From positions 1 through 60,552 of the forward strand of contig NZ_BOVJ01000168.1 of NCBI RefSeq assembly GCF_018403665.1: a stretch of DNA of 60,552 nt, in the 5' to 3' direction. Of this stretch, positions 1 through 8,360 are shown piece after piece. Numbering within the stretch: the first letter of the stretch is position 1; every line of letters begins with the position of its first letter. A model generated the notes under the pieces. That model searched no databases, was not told the origin of the DNA, and was given only the letters and a program-made list of their open reading frames with translations. Both the position numbers and the translations under genes were made by a program. The DNA comes from Paenibacillus cisolokensis. Its GTDB lineage: Bacteria > Bacillota > Bacilli > Paenibacillales > Paenibacillaceae.

Positions 1-31
1 CGCCCCCTCCTACTCGATCCCGATGGCTGAT

Positions 32-1270
32 TTATCCTTCTCTGTCCCGATCCGGAACGCTGCTTACGGCCGCCGCTTTAGGCTTATCCAGTCTGAAAAT
101 TTTGTTGATTATTTTGTAGACCGTTTTCGATTCCTTCGTAAGCAGAGGGCCGAGAATGGCGAGAATCAGAACGTACAGTGCGGCGAACGGCTGCAGGATT
201 GCAAGCAATCCTCCGGCTTTGCCGAGATTCGCCATAATGATCGAAAACTCGCCGCGGGACACGATCGTCAAGCCGATGTTGGCGGACGACTTGTTCGACA
301 GTCCGGCCATTCGACCGGCCAGCATCCCGGCGACAAAATTGCCGATCAGCGTAATGACGACGGCGCCAAGCGACAACCATACGGCGTCTCCCAGCGACAG
401 CGGATCGATCGTAAGACCGAAGCTGAAGAAGAACAGGGCGCCGAAGAAATCGCGGAACGGCAAGATCATATGCTCGATCCGTTTCATATGCTCCGTTTCG
501 GCGAGCACGAGCCCGAAGAGGAGCGCGCCGATCGCCTCGGCAACATGGATCGTTTCGGAGAAGCCGGCGATCAGGAACAGAAATCCGAAGATAAACAGCA
601 GAAACACTTCATTGGAGCGAATATTTAATAACCGGTTTAAGAGCGGTGCGCATTTGCGGCCGACGATCAGGACGATCAGCATGAAACCGAGTGCAACGCC
701 CGCGGATATCAATACATCGACGAACGAACTCGAGCCGCTGAGCACAAGCCCGGACAGAATGGAAATGTAGACGGCGAGGAAAACGTCTTCGAACATGATG
801 ATACCGAGAATCATCTCGGTCTCCGGATTGGCCGTCCTTTTCAGGTCGATCAGAACTTTGGCGACAATCGCGCTGGACGAAATGGTCGTAATACCTGCGA
901 CAACGAGTATTTCCTTGAAAGGCAAGCCGACGATCCAGGCAAACAGAAGGCCGAGCGTAAAGTTGATGACAATATAAATGGTTCCGCCGACTGCGATCGA
1001 TTTGCCGGACTTGATGAGCCGGCCGACGGAAAATTCAAGACCGAGGTAAAATAAGAGGAACAGGACGCCGAGTCTTCCCAGAAACTCAATTAACGACGCG
1101 CTTTCGATAAATCGAAAATCGAACAGCCCGACAACCGGAGCGTGCGGTCCTACGGCCATTCCGATCAAAATATAGAACGGAATGACGGAGAACCGCAGCT
1201 TGCTTGATAGAAGGCCAGCGAGAGCGATAAGTGTAACGGCGAGACCAAGCTGGAATACGGTATGGTCCAT
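32..1270 (-). CDS. khtU: K+/H+ antiporter, CPA2 family membrane subunit (KhtU type)
   Basis: Predicted 412-residue polytopic membrane protein of the CPA2 (KefB/KhtU) family, which expels K+ in exchange for H+. About twelve hydrophobic segments cover the first 385 residues, and the family's central AGITTISSSAIVAKVL-like stretch lies near residues 125-140. It lacks the cytosolic TrkA-N domain of KefB/KefC, as expected for the KhtU branch whose regulatory part is a separate protein. The start is 3 bases after the end of khtT, whose terminal codons hold the ribosome-binding site, so the two are translationally linked. The C-terminal tail (about 20 residues) is polar and poorly conserved in character. 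Function is inferred from family and pairing. Confidence 0.9.
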   Translation of the reverse strand: MDHTVFQLGLAVTLIALAGLLSSKLRFSVIPFYILIGMAVGPHAPVVGLFDFRFIESASLIEFLGRLGVLFLLFYLGLEFSVGRLIKSGKSIAVGGTIYIVINFTLGLLFAWIVGLPFKEILVVAGITTISSSAIVAKVLIDLKRTANPETEMILGIIMFEDVFLAVYISILSGLVLSGSSSFVDVLISAGVALGFMLIVLIVGRKCAPLLNRLLNIRSNEVFLLFIFGFLFLIAGFSETIHVAEAIGALLFGLVLAETEHMKRIEHMILPFRDFFGALFFFSFGLTIDPLSLGDAVWLSLGAVVITLIGNFVAGMLAGRMAGLSNKSSANIGLTIVSRGEFSIIMANLGKAGGLLAILQPFAALYVLILAILGPLLTKESKTVYKIINKIFRLDKPKAAAVSSVPDRDREG

Positions 1271-1273
1271 TCG

Positions 1274-1768
1274 TTATTCACTCCCGCTCAGGAGGATGTT
1301 CTTCAGCTTTTTAATATGCTGGCGTTCGCCCGCTACGATAAGCGTGCTGTTGACGCGGAACACATAATCCGGACCGGGGTTGATTTGCTTCGTGTGGTCG
1401 TGCTCGACGACAGCGATAATCGAAGCGCCGGTTTCTTGCCGGATTTGCATTTCGCCTATCGTTTTGCCAATGCATGCCGCTCCCGGTTCGATTTTGTACC
1501 ATTCGATAATCAAATCGTTCAGCGCGATTTCGATCGTTTCCAAAGCTTTAGGCTTGTAGGCCATGCCGCCCACGATGCCGGCTATGCTCCGTGCTTCGTC
1601 GTCGTCAAGCGTCACCATCGACACCGAATCGTCCGGATCGTCGTAATCGAAGTGGTACAGCTCTCGCCGGCCGTCATCGTGAATGACGATGACCATCTTG
1701 TCTCCGCTCTTCGTATCGATCTGAAACTTCCGCCCGATGCCTGGCAAATCCGATTCGCGAATATTCAT
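1274..1768 (-). CDS. khtT: Regulatory RCK/TrkA-C subunit of the K+/H+ antiporter (KhtT type)
   Basis: Soluble 164-residue protein. The N-terminal half (about 1-70) is the KhtT-specific domain. The C-terminal half (about 75-160) is a TrkA-C/RCK_C domain containing the typical [20 protein letters not shown] and [15 protein letters not shown] segments. In Bacillus subtilis KhtT binds the antiporter KhtU and controls K+ efflux in response to pH and c-di-AMP; the same role is inferred here from the identical size, domain layout and gene order (khtT then khtU, minus strand). No khtS homologue is recognisable upstream. Confidence 0.88.
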   Translation of the reverse strand: MNIRESDLPGIGRKFQIDTKSGDKMVIVIHDDGRRELYHFDYDDPDDSVSMVTLDDDEARSIAGIVGGMAYKPKALETIEIALNDLIIEWYKIEPGAACIGKTIGEMQIRQETGASIIAVVEHDHTKQINPGPDYVFRVNSTLIVAGERQHIKKLKNILLSGSE

Positions 1769-1826
1769 GAACTATGACCTCCGTATAGTGGGTTCTATAT
1801 ATTTGTCATGACTTGACCGCAATGCT

Positions 1827-2204
1827 TCATACCTTCCGCAATTTAGCGGATAAAAAGGTCGTGTTGCATTTGATCGGCATCAGCATCAGCAGCTTCAACC
1901 CGAGGCCTATGGCCGAACGGGTTCTGCGCTTCGCGGCGAGCCTGCGTTGAAGCCTGCGTATGGAGGACAGCGCGGGGAACGCCGGCAGCGCGGTGATGGG
2001 CTGGGCTTTCGTCAACAGCTGCGGCTTGGTCGAATAGGCGCTGCGCACGGTCGCTTTCTGCTCCAATGCGGAACGCTCGGCGAGCTGAGAACGCTCATTA
2101 GGCAGGGGAAGCTCGTCTTCAGCCAAATTGGGGACGACGCCGGCCCATGCGACAGCGATGGAAACAAGCAGCAGCAGTAAACGGACCAGTCGGTTCTCGA
2201 TCAT
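1827..2204 (-). CDS. Hypothetical membrane-anchored protein
   Basis: 125 residues, not recognised. An N-terminal hydrophobic segment (about residues 7-24, RLLLLLVSIAVAWAGVV) could be a signal peptide or single anchor. It is followed by an acidic then strongly basic stretch (SIRRLQRRLAAKRRTRS) and a second short hydrophobic patch near residue 105. A purine-rich GGGAGGGG precedes the ATG. It lies on the same strand 58 bases upstream of khtT and could be cotranscribed, but it does not resemble KhtS. Base composition matches its neighbours. It may be lineage-specific. Confidence 0.45.
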   Translation of the reverse strand: MIENRLVRLLLLLVSIAVAWAGVVPNLAEDELPLPNERSQLAERSALEQKATVRSAYSTKPQLLTKAQPITALPAFPALSSIRRLQRRLAAKRRTRSAIGLGLKLLMLMPIKCNTTFLSAKLRKV

Positions 2205-2437
2205 TTTGGAACGCTTCCCCTCCCTTCATTTTTCCCTGTTTTGCTCTTTTAGCCCCAGGCTTCGCTCATGCCTACACAATCAGGTTCAAGGATACCGTTT
2301 TGCTTCATTCAAGTCAAGAAAACCGAGAAAATCTCAACAATTTGGGCATACATATGCAACATAAATGGCATCCCGATCGTCTTATATTATAGAAGAGCGA
2401 AAAAACGAATGCGAATAGGTCAAGGGAGCGATACATA

Positions 2438-2947
2438 ATGAAGAAGACGACGATCAGTTTGGTTGTTGCAGTGGCTTGCTTGTTCACAGTCGGACTTGCC
2501 TTGGCCGAAAATAACGAATACGAACCCGTGCCGAGAACGGCCGACACGATAACCGTTTTTATCGATCATATCCGGAGCGCCGACGGCGGTTATGCCGTAA
2601 CTTTCGATCAGGTGGACTGGTACGAAGGAGAAGAGGCGAACGCCGTATTTCGCGAACGGGAGAACGATCCGGAAGTGACCGAAGCGCCGGACGGCTATTA
2701 TATCGTCAATGACGACGAGACGATGCGGACGTTGAAGCTGGACGCCAACGCCGTTGTGCTGCTGCAATTGTACAACCGTACGGGCGATCCGACGGAAGCC
2801 GAAATTGTATGGAATGAGAAAGTGCCGGCGGAACGGTTCGTCGAATTGATCGAAGCAAACGACGGATTCGGCATGAAAGATTTTCCTTATCATCTGACAG
2901 TGAAGAATGGCGTCATCGTCAAGGTCGTTCAGCAGTTTATTCCATAA
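2438..2947 (+). CDS. Secreted hypothetical protein
   Basis: 169 residues with a clear Sec signal peptide: MKKTTIS, a hydrophobic core to about residue 20, and an ALA cleavage site before ENNEYEP. The mature part is acidic (pI low, many Asp/Glu) with no cysteine and no recognised catalytic motif. It resembles small extracytoplasmic proteins of unknown function in bacilli. The start ATG follows AAGGGAGCGATACATA. It is monocistronic: an intrinsic terminator follows 25 bases after the stop. Confidence 0.7.
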   Translation: MKKTTISLVVAVACLFTVGLALAENNEYEPVPRTADTITVFIDHIRSADGGYAVTFDQVDWYEGEEANAVFRERENDPEVTEAPDGYYIVNDDETMRTLKLDANAVVLLQLYNRTGDPTEAEIVWNEKVPAERFVELIEANDGFGMKDFPYHLTVKNGVIVKVVQQFIP

Positions 2948-2972
2948 ACCGTATCATCGCTCGAATAATGAG

Positions 2973-3010
2973 GGCGGATCTTTCCGAGTAGCGGGAAGAT
3001 CCGCCTTTTT
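2973..3010 (+). terminator. Intrinsic terminator of the secreted-protein gene
   Basis: A 13-bp stem with one G-U pair (2973-2985 with 2993-3005), a 7-base loop and five T. It ends the transcript of the gene finishing at 2947. Confidence 0.9.
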
Positions 3011-3035
3011 ACTTGCGCGGGGGCTTGGCGGAGTC

Positions 3036-3098
3036 CGTTACCTGATGCAGGTTCGTTACATTGAGTTTTCGGCTTTGGGGAACACTCGTTACCAGATG
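3036..3098 (+). repeat. Three direct CGTTAC repeats upstream of the murE paralogue
   Basis: CGTTACCTGATG at 3036, CGTTACATTG at 3054 and CGTTACCAGATG at 3087, in the 180-base gap between the preceding terminator and the murE-like gene. They may be binding sites for a regulator of that gene. Spacing (18 and 33 bases) is irregular, and no strong sigma-A promoter is evident nearby. Confidence 0.35.
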
Positions 3099-3186
3099 TT
3101 TATCGCTTGGCAACAGGATCGATACATGAACGGGTTATTTTGAACATAAGGAGAACGAACCACTGACACAGGAGGACTTTTCATCT

Positions 3187-4692
3187 ATGAAATTGTCATC
3201 GCTGATCCGGCATATTCCTTGCGTTCAGCTTGCCGGACAAACGGACCCCGACATAGCCGACATCCAGTTTGACTCCCGGAAAGCAGGCAAAGGGACGCTG
3301 TTCGTTTGCGTCCCCGGACTGCGGACAGACGGACATCTGTACGCCCGGGATGCGGTGTCGCGCGGAGCGGCGGCACTGCTTGTCGAACGCCCGGTAGACA
3401 TAGCGGGAACGGATGCGGCCGTCATCCAGGTGTCGGATATCCGAAACGTGATGGCAAGGCTGGCGGTAGCGTTTTACGGCGATCCGACCCGTGAGCTCAA
3501 AGTGATCGGGGTGACGGGGACGAACGGCAAGACGACGACGACCCATATGATTCGCCATTTGCTGGAGCATGCCGGCCGACCGGCCGGCATCATCGGCACA
3601 TTGGGCGTCGCGTATGGCGATTTCGAGGAGAAGACGGCGAATACGACGCCGGAATCGGTCGACCTTCAGCGGTACATGCGTTTGATGGCCGACCGGGGAG
3701 CGGCATATGCCGTCATCGAAGCGTCTTCCCAGGCGCTGGCGATGGGGAGAATGAACGGCTGCCGGCGCCATCTGGCCGTCTTCACCAATCTGACCCGCGA
3801 TCATCTCGACTATCATTCCAATTTGAAAGCCTATGCCGATTGCAAAGCGAAGCTGTTCGACGACAGCCTTTGCCCCGGTGCCGGGCACCCGATCGCAGTC
3901 GTCAACGCGGACGATCCGGCATCCGATTTGATGGTTCGGGCATCCCGGGCGGAAGTTATCCGTTACGGCATCCGCCGCCGCGCAGACGTCAGAGCGGTCG
4001 GCATTCGCCGCACGGACAAAGGCATGGCATTCGCTATCGCTGCGGTGAACGAAACGTTCGAGGTCGAGCTCCCCCTGTTCGGCATGCATAACGTTTATAA
4101 TGCGCTGGCCGCGTCTGCGGCGGCACTTCGGGAAGGATTGTCCCCGGCGGAAATCCGGGAAGCGCTGAGCGGCTTCCGCGGTGTGAAGGGGCGGTATCAG
4201 TTCGTCCAGGCAGGCCAACCGTACCGCGTGATCGTCGACTACGCCCATAATCCGGACGGTTTGAAAAAATTGTTGCAAACAGCGCGGGAGCATGGCGGCA
4301 AGCTGATCAGCGTCGTCGGATGCGAAGGCGACAAAGACAAGGGCAAACGCCCGGTCATGGCGCGGATTGCGGCTCAATATTCCGACCGGACCATCTTTAC
4401 GACGGACAATCCTCATTCGGAAGATCCCATCCGCATATTGTCCGATATGTATAAAGGTCTCGATCACGCATCTTGCCGCAGCAAGGCCGTCATTATACCG
4501 GACCGGCGCGAAGCGATCGCGTGCGCGCTGGATACGGCCCGGCAAGATCCGGACTATAGCGTCGTCATCGCCGGCAAAGGGCATGAAACCCGACAATGGT
4601 GGCACGGGACGAGCATTCCGTTCGACGATGCGGAAGTTGCGGCCGAGACGATTCGACGTCTGGAGGCTGAAAATGCGGCTGTGGTAAAATAA
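3187..4692 (+). CDS. Divergent MurE-type UDP-MurNAc-tripeptide ligase (probable paralogue)
   Basis: 501 residues, full length for MurE, with the three Mur-ligase domains. The N-terminal domain covers about 1-100. The ATPase domain has a P-loop GVTGTNGKTTTTH (about 108-120), NTTPES and FTNLTRDHLDYH. The C-terminal domain has GKGHETRQ. Family members add the third amino acid (meso-DAP or Lys) to UDP-MurNAc-L-Ala-D-Glu. Two signature positions differ: the usual EVSSHAL is EASSQAL (179-184), and the meso-DAP-specific DNPR reads DNPH (407-410). It lies alone, not in a dcw cluster, 14 bases before a serine hydrolase of penicillin-binding fold. A second ligase with altered substrate choice is therefore as likely as the main MurE. 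Confidence 0.8.
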   Translation: MKLSSLIRHIPCVQLAGQTDPDIADIQFDSRKAGKGTLFVCVPGLRTDGHLYARDAVSRGAAALLVERPVDIAGTDAAVIQVSDIRNVMARLAVAFYGDPTRELKVIGVTGTNGKTTTTHMIRHLLEHAGRPAGIIGTLGVAYGDFEEKTANTTPESVDLQRYMRLMADRGAAYAVIEASSQALAMGRMNGCRRHLAVFTNLTRDHLDYHSNLKAYADCKAKLFDDSLCPGAGHPIAVVNADDPASDLMVRASRAEVIRYGIRRRADVRAVGIRRTDKGMAFAIAAVNETFEVELPLFGMHNVYNALAASAAALREGLSPAEIREALSGFRGVKGRYQFVQAGQPYRVIVDYAHNPDGLKKLLQTAREHGGKLISVVGCEGDKDKGKRPVMARIAAQYSDRTIFTTDNPHSEDPIRILSDMYKGLDHASCRSKAVIIPDRREAIACALDTARQDPDYSVVIAGKGHETRQWWHGTSIPFDDAEVAAETIRRLEAENAAVVK

Positions 4693-4706
4693 GACGAAGC
4701 TGATGA

Positions 4707-5711
4707 ATGGGGAGCGATGAGCATTCGATGCAGGACGATTCGAATTTGCCGCAAGGCTCGGCCGATGAAAACGGGATGGACATCGCCAGGCTCGAGGCGC
4801 TGGCTTCGCAATTGCCGGAGTGGGGAATGCGGGATGTCGTAGTTGTCCGGCACGGACAGCTGGTATGGGAATGGCATGCAGCGGGGGACGATCGTCTTGC
4901 CGCCATCTATTCCTGTACGAAGAGCATACTTTCCGCGCTTGTCGGCATTGCGATCGGACAAGGCATACTCGCGGGGCCCGAGCAGCCGGCGGCCGAACTG
5001 CTGCCGGAACTGGCCGAGGCGGCCGACGAGCGGAAGCGCGCGATTACGATCGGGCATCTGCTGACGATGACGTCAGGGCTCGAGTGGCCCGATTTCGACA
5101 AGCCTTACCGGCGCATGAAAGCGTCCGCCGACTGGGTCCGTTTCGTCGCCGAAACGCCGCTCGCCCACGCGCCCGGCCAGGTGTTCGCTTACAATTCCGG
5201 CGGATCGCATTTGCTTTCGGCCATTCTGACCCGGGCGACAGGCGAGTCGGCATTGGTATTCGCCAGAAAGCATATATTGGATAAACTGGGAGTTCGCGAT
5301 GTGCGTTGGAACGATCACGGGGGCATCAATGAGGGCGGAACCGGTATTCATATGAGTTCCCGGGATTTGGCGAAATTCGGCCTGCTGTATTTGCAGGGAG
5401 GGCGCTGGGGCGGCGAGCAGCTCGTTCCGGAATGGTGGGTGCGCGCTTCGCTTTCGCCCAAGCATAAAGGATTGATGAATTATGAGCCGCCGATCTACGG
5501 ACAATACGGTTATCATTGGTGGATATCGGAGCGGTCGGCCAACCGCTGGGCCGATTGCCCGTTTGCATTCGGCTACGGCGGCCAATGTCTGTTTATCGTC
5601 CCGTCAGCCGATCTTGTCGTCGTCGTTCGCAAGCGCCCGGCCGGCCGCAATCAGGCGATCCTGTCGCATCGGGTTCTGTTTGACGGCATCGCCGAAGCAG
5701 TCCTGTCATAA
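4707..5711 (+). CDS. Serine hydrolase of the class C beta-lactamase/DD-peptidase fold
   Basis: 334 residues, no signal peptide, hence predicted cytoplasmic. The three active-site motifs of the beta-lactamase-related family are visible: SCTKS (SxxK, about residue 70), YNSG (YxN-like, about 168) and GYGGQ near residue 291 in place of KTG. Typical family stretches such as LLTMTSGLEW and SRDLAKFGLLYLQGG are present. Family members include esterases, peptidases and amidases; the substrate is not predictable. It follows the murE-like gene by 14 bases, so cotranscription is likely. The start could also be the ATG at 4728, which has a GGGGAG 13 bases upstream. Confidence 0.8.
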   Translation: MGSDEHSMQDDSNLPQGSADENGMDIARLEALASQLPEWGMRDVVVVRHGQLVWEWHAAGDDRLAAIYSCTKSILSALVGIAIGQGILAGPEQPAAELLPELAEAADERKRAITIGHLLTMTSGLEWPDFDKPYRRMKASADWVRFVAETPLAHAPGQVFAYNSGGSHLLSAILTRATGESALVFARKHILDKLGVRDVRWNDHGGINEGGTGIHMSSRDLAKFGLLYLQGGRWGGEQLVPEWWVRASLSPKHKGLMNYEPPIYGQYGYHWWISERSANRWADCPFAFGYGGQCLFIVPSADLVVVVRKRPAGRNQAILSHRVLFDGIAEAVLS

Positions 5712-5736
5712 GTTCGACAGTGAGAGGAGCGTATGA

Positions 5737-6360
5737 ATGATGCTCATCGGAGTGCTGTCCGATACGCATATGCCGAAAATGGCCCGTCGGCTCCCTTCGC
5801 GTCTCGTGCAGAAGCTGAAAAAGGCGGATCTTATTTTGCATGCGGGCGACTGGTGCTCGCTAGCGGTGTGGGAGGAGTTGTCCGCGATTGCGCCGGTGGA
5901 GGGGGTTGCGGGAAACAACGACGGCAGCGATATCGTCCGCCGTTTCGGATATAAGAAGCGGCTCGAGCTGGAGGGCGTCCGCATCGGCATCGTACACGGC
6001 CATCAGCCGCTTGGACGAAGCGGCACCGAGCGAAACGCGCTGAGCGCGTTCGCCGACAATCCGGTTCATGTCATTATATTCGGGCATTCGCACATCCCGG
6101 TCCGCAAGACCGTTGGCCATACGCTGCTGTTCAACCCCGGCTCTCCTACCGACAAGCGGCGCCAGCCGCAGTATTCTTTCGGTTTGCTGCACATTCATGA
6201 CGGCAAAGTCAAGGCGGAGCATCTGTTTTCAAAGACAAAACGTGAACGCCGACCGCTGGTGCCTACCAAAAGCAGAAGGCAACAAAACCGGAGCGGGAAG
6301 AAGCGGCGGCATCGACGGCGATCGCGGCGGCAGCGGCCGTCGGCTCCGCGGCGCAGATGA
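5737..6360 (+). CDS. Calcineurin-like metallophosphoesterase (YfcE/MJ0936 type) with a basic tail
   Basis: 207 residues. Metal-binding motifs in order: SDTH (about 8-11), GD (about 37), GNND (about 60), HGH (about 86), GHSH (about 116). This is the YfcE/MJ0936 family of small phosphodiesterases. The core ends near residue 160; the last ~45 residues are almost all Arg, Lys, Gln and Ser (for example GKKRRHRRRSRRQR), which the family lacks. The tail may bind nucleic acid or may be read-through of a GC-rich stretch after a lost stop. GAGAGGAGC precedes the ATG. Confidence 0.83.
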   Translation: MMLIGVLSDTHMPKMARRLPSRLVQKLKKADLILHAGDWCSLAVWEELSAIAPVEGVAGNNDGSDIVRRFGYKKRLELEGVRIGIVHGHQPLGRSGTERNALSAFADNPVHVIIFGHSHIPVRKTVGHTLLFNPGSPTDKRRQPQYSFGLLHIHDGKVKAEHLFSKTKRERRPLVPTKSRRQQNRSGKKRRHRRRSRRQRPSAPRRR

Positions 6361-6426
6361 GACGAATGCCGTACAGCCAAGGCGAGCAAGCGCCTTGGCT
6401 CGTTTGCGTGGCCATGATCGCGAATG

Positions 6427-6801
6427 CTATACGAGCGCCCCGGCTTGCCGGACGATTTGCATGGCGCGTTCGTAATCCTCTTCTTCGACGACCAGCGTCA
6501 GCAAAATATCGCGTCCTGTCGTCTGGTTGTCGTCCCCGCCGGAGCTCATGCCGCTCGCGCTGACGCTTGCGGCTGCGAGCACGGCCGCGTCCCGATCTTC
6601 AAAATCGCCCCCGAGCGTCAAATACCCGAGTCCGGGGAAATCGCCGGTAACCGGATTTTCGATACGATCGATGCCGTCGCCGGGGTAGCCGTCGATCCGA
6701 TCGACGGACGAATCGACGACACGGACATCTTTCAGCAAGTTCAGCGCTTCTTTCGCCTCTTCCGGGCTTTTGAAGAAAGCCAAAATATTTTTCTCCGCCA
6801 T
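6427..6801 (-). CDS. Conserved hypothetical protein with two ferredoxin-like halves (general stress YflT/GlsB-like)
   Basis: 124 residues from the ATG at 6801, chosen because AAGGAGA lies 6 bases upstream; the frame remains open to 6858. The N-terminal half (ILAFFKSPEEAKEALNLL) and the C-terminal half (LLTLVVEEEDYERAMQIV) look like two alpha/beta repeats, each with a helix that pairs a residue series xxEEAxxAxxLL. A Gly/Ser-rich loop (SASGMSSGGDDNQTTGRD) lies between them. Short proteins of this pattern occur in bacilli without known function. It is transcribed alone and divergently from the DUF2512 gene. Confidence 0.62.
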   Translation of the reverse strand: MAEKNILAFFKSPEEAKEALNLLKDVRVVDSSVDRIDGYPGDGIDRIENPVTGDFPGLGYLTLGGDFEDRDAAVLAAASVSASGMSSGGDDNQTTGRDILLTLVVEEEDYERAMQIVRQAGALV

Positions 6802-6955
6802 AACGGTCTCCTTCCAATGCTGAATTTTCGTTATAGTTTGCGCCGGCTTCTTCTGCAATATCGCGCTGCAAACGTTGCAAATGTTGGCGCGAATAAGCGG
6901 GATGCGCGATGCGCATCACTAAAGCGACAAGGATCTACCGGGAGGATGGCCGCTC

Positions 6956-7297
6956 ATGGTTAATTTTTTGGTGAAATGGATCTTAAACGGGATTGTCGTT
7001 GTTCCTTTGCTTATGCTGTATGCCGGAGTTTCGTTCTCGGAATCGTTCGTTGCCGCTACTTTGCTCGTAGTCGTCGCATACGGCATCGGAGATCAGTTTA
7101 TTTTTCGTTATACGAATAATGGTTTGGCCACTGTCGCGGATTTCATTCTGGCATGCGCCGTGCTATGGCTGGCCGCCGTTTTGACGGGCTGGGATCTGAG
7201 CGCCGGAGAAATAACGGTTATTGCCGTCATCCTGGGCATCACGGAGTACTTTTATCACCGGTATTTTCTGCGCGAAAATGTATTCGGAGGCTTATAA
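6956..7297 (+). CDS. DUF2512 family membrane protein (YndM type)
   Basis: 113 residues with four predicted membrane helices (about 5-25, 28-47, 58-78, 84-100), matching the length and layout of the YndM/DUF2512 family found almost only in spore-forming bacilli. The function of the family is unknown. The start ATG follows GGGAGGATGGCCGCTC. No terminator is obvious immediately downstream; the next T-run hairpin is at 7519. Confidence 0.72.
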   Translation: MVNFLVKWILNGIVVVPLLMLYAGVSFSESFVAATLLVVVAYGIGDQFIFRYTNNGLATVADFILACAVLWLAAVLTGWDLSAGEITVIAVILGITEYFYHRYFLRENVFGGL

Positions 7298-7489
7298 AAA
7301 ACTTCCGAAGCTGTCAAACCATCGTGACGACGGGGACTAAATTGAAAAATAATGAGGTTTTGCCGGCTCCGATTTCCATCACACCTTTGTTCCACCGCAA
7401 ATAGCCCAATACACTAGTGCTCTTTCATATTAAAATTTTGACCGCTAGCTGAGTTTAGCCGGGCTTGAATCCACTATACACTGTAATCG

Positions 7490-7510
7490 TGACAAGTATT
7501 GTCATATAGT
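7490..7510 (+). promoter_or_regulatory. Perfect palindrome abutting a -10-like element, upstream of the sigma factor gene
   Basis: TGACAAGTATTGTCA (7490-7504) is a 6-bp perfect inverted repeat with a 3-base centre. It is immediately followed by TATAGT (7505-7510), a good -10 hexamer. No good -35 lies 17 bases before it. The arrangement suggests a repressor or activator site over the promoter of the sigma-clpP pair. Confidence 0.4.
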
Positions 7511-7518
7511 AAACCAAG

Positions 7519-7546
7519 CGGAGGCTGCCGGCCTTCGTTTTTTTTT
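7519..7546 (+). terminator. Intrinsic terminator in the leader of the sigma-clpP operon
   Basis: A 7-bp stem CGGAGGC/GCCTTCG with a 5-base loop is followed by nine T. It sits 9 bases after a candidate -10 element and 60 bases before the ribosome-binding site of the sigma gene. It could therefore act as an attenuator of that operon, or end transcripts from the gene finishing at 7297. Confidence 0.65.
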
Positions 7547-7621
7547 ATGAAGCCGTATCTTTTGGCCGCTTCCGTTCGTTTACAGAATGAAGGCGTCTTG
7601 AAGAGAAAAGGAGGTGCGGGG

Positions 7622-8344
7622 ATGCCATCGCAACGGGGTCGAGGCGGCCGGGACAGCGGCTTGGAATTTGAAATCGCCGTGATAAGAGACGCGCTTGTCC
7701 GCTACGGTCTGTCCCTCACGGGATCGCCGTGGGATGCGGAAGATTTGGCCCAGGAGGCGTGTCTGAAGGCGATGCCCGTTCTGCAGCGCAGACTGCAGCA
7801 TGACAATCCGGTAGCTTACGCGCTGCGTATCGCCAAAAACGTCTGGATCGATCAGCAGCGGCGGAACCGATTGTTCCGGCAGCTGATGGAGAACGGTCTG
7901 CCCGGGATGAAAACGGCCGAAAAGGACGCTGCGGAAGAAACGGAGGCGGTTATGAACATGCTGCTTTCGCGTCTGTCGCCGATGCAATGCGTCATTTTTC
8001 TGCTTCGGGAAACGATGGGCTATACGGGGCCGGAGACGGCGAATATGCTCGGCTGTTCGGAAGGAGCGGTCAAATCGGCGCTGTACCGGGCGCGCAGAGC
8101 GCTGGAACGAATGCGCCGCGCCGGCGTCGAGGCGCTGCCGGAGCGGAGCGGGAGCGTCAAGCGCGAGCTGGCGTACGCTTTTGCGGCCGCCTTCCGCATC
8201 GGCGATGCTTACGCGCTTATCCGGCTCGTTCAAGACGACGGATTCGATAGTACGCCGACAGCCTTTGTCACCGTTTCCCGTCCGGACGGCGCGCCGGAAT
8301 GCCGACTGGACGGCGGCACGGCAAGGGCGCTGATGTCGGCGTAA
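7622..8344 (+). CDS. ECF-type RNA polymerase sigma factor
   Basis: 240 residues. The start at 7622 is chosen because AAAGGAGGTG lies just upstream; the frame is open further 5' but that part overlaps a terminator. Region 2 is recognisable ([32 protein letters not shown]), as is region 4 ([19 protein letters not shown] through [18 protein letters not shown]), so promoter recognition is expected. After region 4 there is an extra ~60-residue tail ([19 protein letters not shown]) like the C-terminal extensions of some ECF groups. No anti-sigma gene follows; instead clpP starts 16 bases downstream. Confidence 0.82.
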   Translation: MPSQRGRGGRDSGLEFEIAVIRDALVRYGLSLTGSPWDAEDLAQEACLKAMPVLQRRLQHDNPVAYALRIAKNVWIDQQRRNRLFRQLMENGLPGMKTAEKDAAEETEAVMNMLLSRLSPMQCVIFLLRETMGYTGPETANMLGCSEGAVKSALYRARRALERMRRAGVEALPERSGSVKRELAYAFAAAFRIGDAYALIRLVQDDGFDSTPTAFVTVSRPDGAPECRLDGGTARALMSA

Positions 8345-8360
8345 AAGGAGGGCGAACAGG

